From NCBI RefSeq assembly GCF_020921035.1, contig NC_063151.1, positions 21,954,934-22,018,933 on the forward strand: 64,000 bases of DNA, given 5' to 3'. Under the pieces are notes generated by a model. It worked only from the letters and a program-made list of their open reading frames with translations. It was not told the DNA's origin and did not search any database. Shown piece by piece: positions 61,983-64,000 of this stretch (position 1 is its first letter; the number at the start of each line of letters is the position of its first letter). A program made the position numbers and the translations under genes. The DNA is from Rhodamnia argentea. Lineage: Eukaryota > Streptophyta > Magnoliopsida > Myrtales > Myrtaceae.

Positions 61983-62215
61983 TAGAGGTAGGGAAAACAG
62001 ACAAATTGCCAAAGTGGCCCTCGTATTTTGCACATATTCAGTAAAATGTCTGTCTATAACTTTTTGTCCCTAGGGTGTTAATTTGTCGCCTCAAAACTTT
62101 TAAGGGTGTTGTTGATCCACTCTGATTTCTTATCCTGCGGAATATTTCCCGAAAATAGAAATGAGAGACTGGGATCATTTTCCATTTTTTAAGAGTTGTT
62201 TAAGTTAAGTTATTT

Positions 62216-62647
62216 GAGTTAACATTACGAGAAATCCTTAACTGGTATAACTGCGACAAGTTTATCCTAAACTCTTTTTTTTTACCACCAAAAATCCTAA
62301 ATTGGTGCTGTTGTGACAAATTTACCTCATATTGGCACACATGTGACAAATTTACATTCCATTAATTTTCGTTAAATTTTATCGTTAAATTGCCGAGTTG
62401 TATAACACGTGACAATTGTCCAGTGTATAAGTTATCCTCTGTTCAATTTTGGGATTATCGTGGTATACAGAAGGTAAATTTGTCACATGTAGATCGGTTT
62501 GAGATTTTTTGTAGTAAAGAAAATTAGTTTTGGGTAAGTTTATCACGGTTGTACTAGTTTTGGATTTTTCATAGCAAAAAAAAAAAAATAATTTAGAGTA
62601 AAATTGTCATATATGTACCAGTTTGAGATTTTTCGTAATATTAACCG
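62216..62647. mobile_element. MITE with perfect 9-bp target duplication (432 bp)
   Basis: Ends GAGTTAACATTACGAGAAAT and, reverse complemented, CGGTTAATATTACGAAAAAT form the TIR. The target duplication AAGTTATTT is identical at 62207-62215 and 62648-62656. The interior shares CACATGTGACAAATTTACAT-like text with 5304-5654, so both belong to one family. Mutator-type by its 9-bp duplication. Confidence 0.82.
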
Positions 62648-62656
62648 AAGTTATTT

Positions 62657-63552
62657 TGATGAGAAAATATTAGGTCGGTCTCGTCAAGTCAACAACGAGT
62701 CGCTCTATGTAATATTTTCTCCATTTGAGTGGGGGGATAAATAACCTATTTTTTAAGATTTCAATAGAGACAGTGCCGGGAGGATGGAGTGTTGTGGTTT
62801 GATATGTTCATAATCTCATTTTGATCGATTCCCCGAGGTAAAATTTCATACGCTAGTTTTTAGGCACTCAAACAAGAATCATTTGATGATTGATGTTATC
62901 TTCTTATGGGTGGTCTGGTCTGGTTGGCAAAGGGATGAAAAGTAAGAGAGGGTGAGTGGTGGGGCCAATTTCTGCTGTCGTCGGACACGTGTGTGACTGT
63001 GATGGATGGGAATTTTGAGGATAAAATCTCCTCGGGTGGGGGCCACTCAGTGCTGACATTATTTTGCGCCGATTATTTTGAGTGGCGGTCAATTCTTATC
63101 CGCAAGTTTGGAAGCATTTGCTCTTTTGTCGTGTGTGGCTTAATTTTCCTAGGACTTGTCCCCTTTATTGTTGCTCGTCACATTATCTTTCGACCGAGTT
63201 ACACGCTTTTATTCGAGTCTTGAGTGCCGCAAGGTGCTGGGAACGCAAGATAAAATCGGCCCGTGACACTTTCATACAAGTTAAATCCCATTTGTGATTT
63301 TCGCTTATAATAATTGTCATTTCTTCTGGCTTTAATCCAACAAACGTAAAATAGCTCCCTGTCGGATTACGAACCGTTCCGTTAGCTCTAACTCTAGTCC
63401 GACGTGGCTCTTTTACTTCAGCTCATCTTTCGGCTAAATTAGATTTGGGATCATATTCAAGCCGGTTAAATCACAATAATTGGAAGTCGAGTGACCTGAT
63501 CAAACATAAGGGAGTGACTTCACGGCCGCAAAGCTATATAGCTCTCTTTTGT
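62657..63552. other. Intergenic, nothing recognised
   Basis: AT-rich sequence without a supported gene. The open frames at 62993-63297 overlap each other in two frames and have no family likeness. Confidence 0.4.
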
Positions 63553-63798
63553 TTATGTCGGAACAAGAATCTTATTTATGTCATAAGCTGGACTTAGTCG
63601 GCAGAGCCAGGACATCATTACAAAGCAGAGCCCAAAGGGCATCGGGTCGGGAGTAAAAGCCGGTTGGTGGGCGAAGACATTTTTTCCCATGAGCTCGCGC
63701 GGCCAATCAGCCACAGTGTTGGCACTTCTCGGGCAAAAGGCTAGGCCCATACAAGGCAAGCTTGGCACTTCCCAGTTGAAGTGCACAGCACTTATCAA
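63553..63798 (-). pseudogene. Possible RNase H-like (RVT_3) retrotransposon remnant
   Basis: The frame gives FCPRSANTVADWPRE, which resembles the C-terminal helix motif of plant RVT_3 RNase H-like domains (usually RSANxVADxLAR). It is followed by a short tail with PDPMPFG. Only about 80 codons are open and no upstream catalytic residues are visible. Probably a LINE-derived fragment. Confidence 0.35.
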
Positions 63799-64000
63799 AT
63801 TTATTCAGTCCGACTCCAACAGAACTCCTTTGAACTTGCTTCTCTCAACAAATTTGAGAGCTTCTAGGATATCAAGGATGGGTTTCGACTTGAGCCGGAG
63901 AGGAAGTTCGGACGGACTGCGTGAATGACGAATGACCGCATCGGATATATAGTTCCCGTTCGACGTGGATGATCTATTTCCTCTAATTCGTAGAATGTCG

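Overview
The window is nuclear DNA of a flowering plant, most likely a woody eudicot. Long spliced genes of plant-specific families (NRAMP metal transporter, WNK kinase, PPR protein, DUF688-like protein) sit in AT-rich DNA full of Copia LTR fragments, Mutator-type MITEs, tRNA-derived SINEs and CT/GA microsatellites. A Myrtales origin (Eucalyptus-like) is only a guess.

Left half (1-33,000): a tandem NRAMP cluster, all on the minus strand. NRAMP-A (2183-3978) is dead: a Copia element lies just beside its exon 6, it carries stops and a frameshift, its splice sites are broken, and exon 5 is present twice in opposite orientations, forming a 266-bp inverted repeat. NRAMP-B (11806-15322) and NRAMP-C (26317-31850) each assemble into 13 exons with an open frame (515 and 546 codons before the stop). 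Intron 5 has a GC donor in all copies. The spaces between the units hold duplicated 5'-flanking blocks, MITEs, SINE copies and a decayed Copia of about 7.5 kb.

Middle (33,000-41,200): no gene recognised; Copia LTR pieces and a Mutator-type element with a second element nested in it.

Right half (41,200-64,000): a single-copy gene neighbourhood, again all minus strand. It holds a PPR protein like At1g77405, a short proline/serine-rich DUF688-like protein, replication factor C subunit 4 (12 exons), a WNK8/10-type kinase without introns, and a secreted TolB/DPP6-N-like beta-propeller protein (2 exons). From memory, the PPR, proline-rich, RFC4 and DPP6-like order resembles the duplicated Arabidopsis chromosome 1 blocks near At1g21680-At1g21695 and At1g77400-At1g77405.

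The genes do not form one pathway. The observation most worth following is the NRAMP-A hairpin. If transcribed, it would make double-stranded RNA, and one 23-nt stretch of its left arm differs by a single base from exon 5 of the intact NRAMP-B. All alignments were done by eye.
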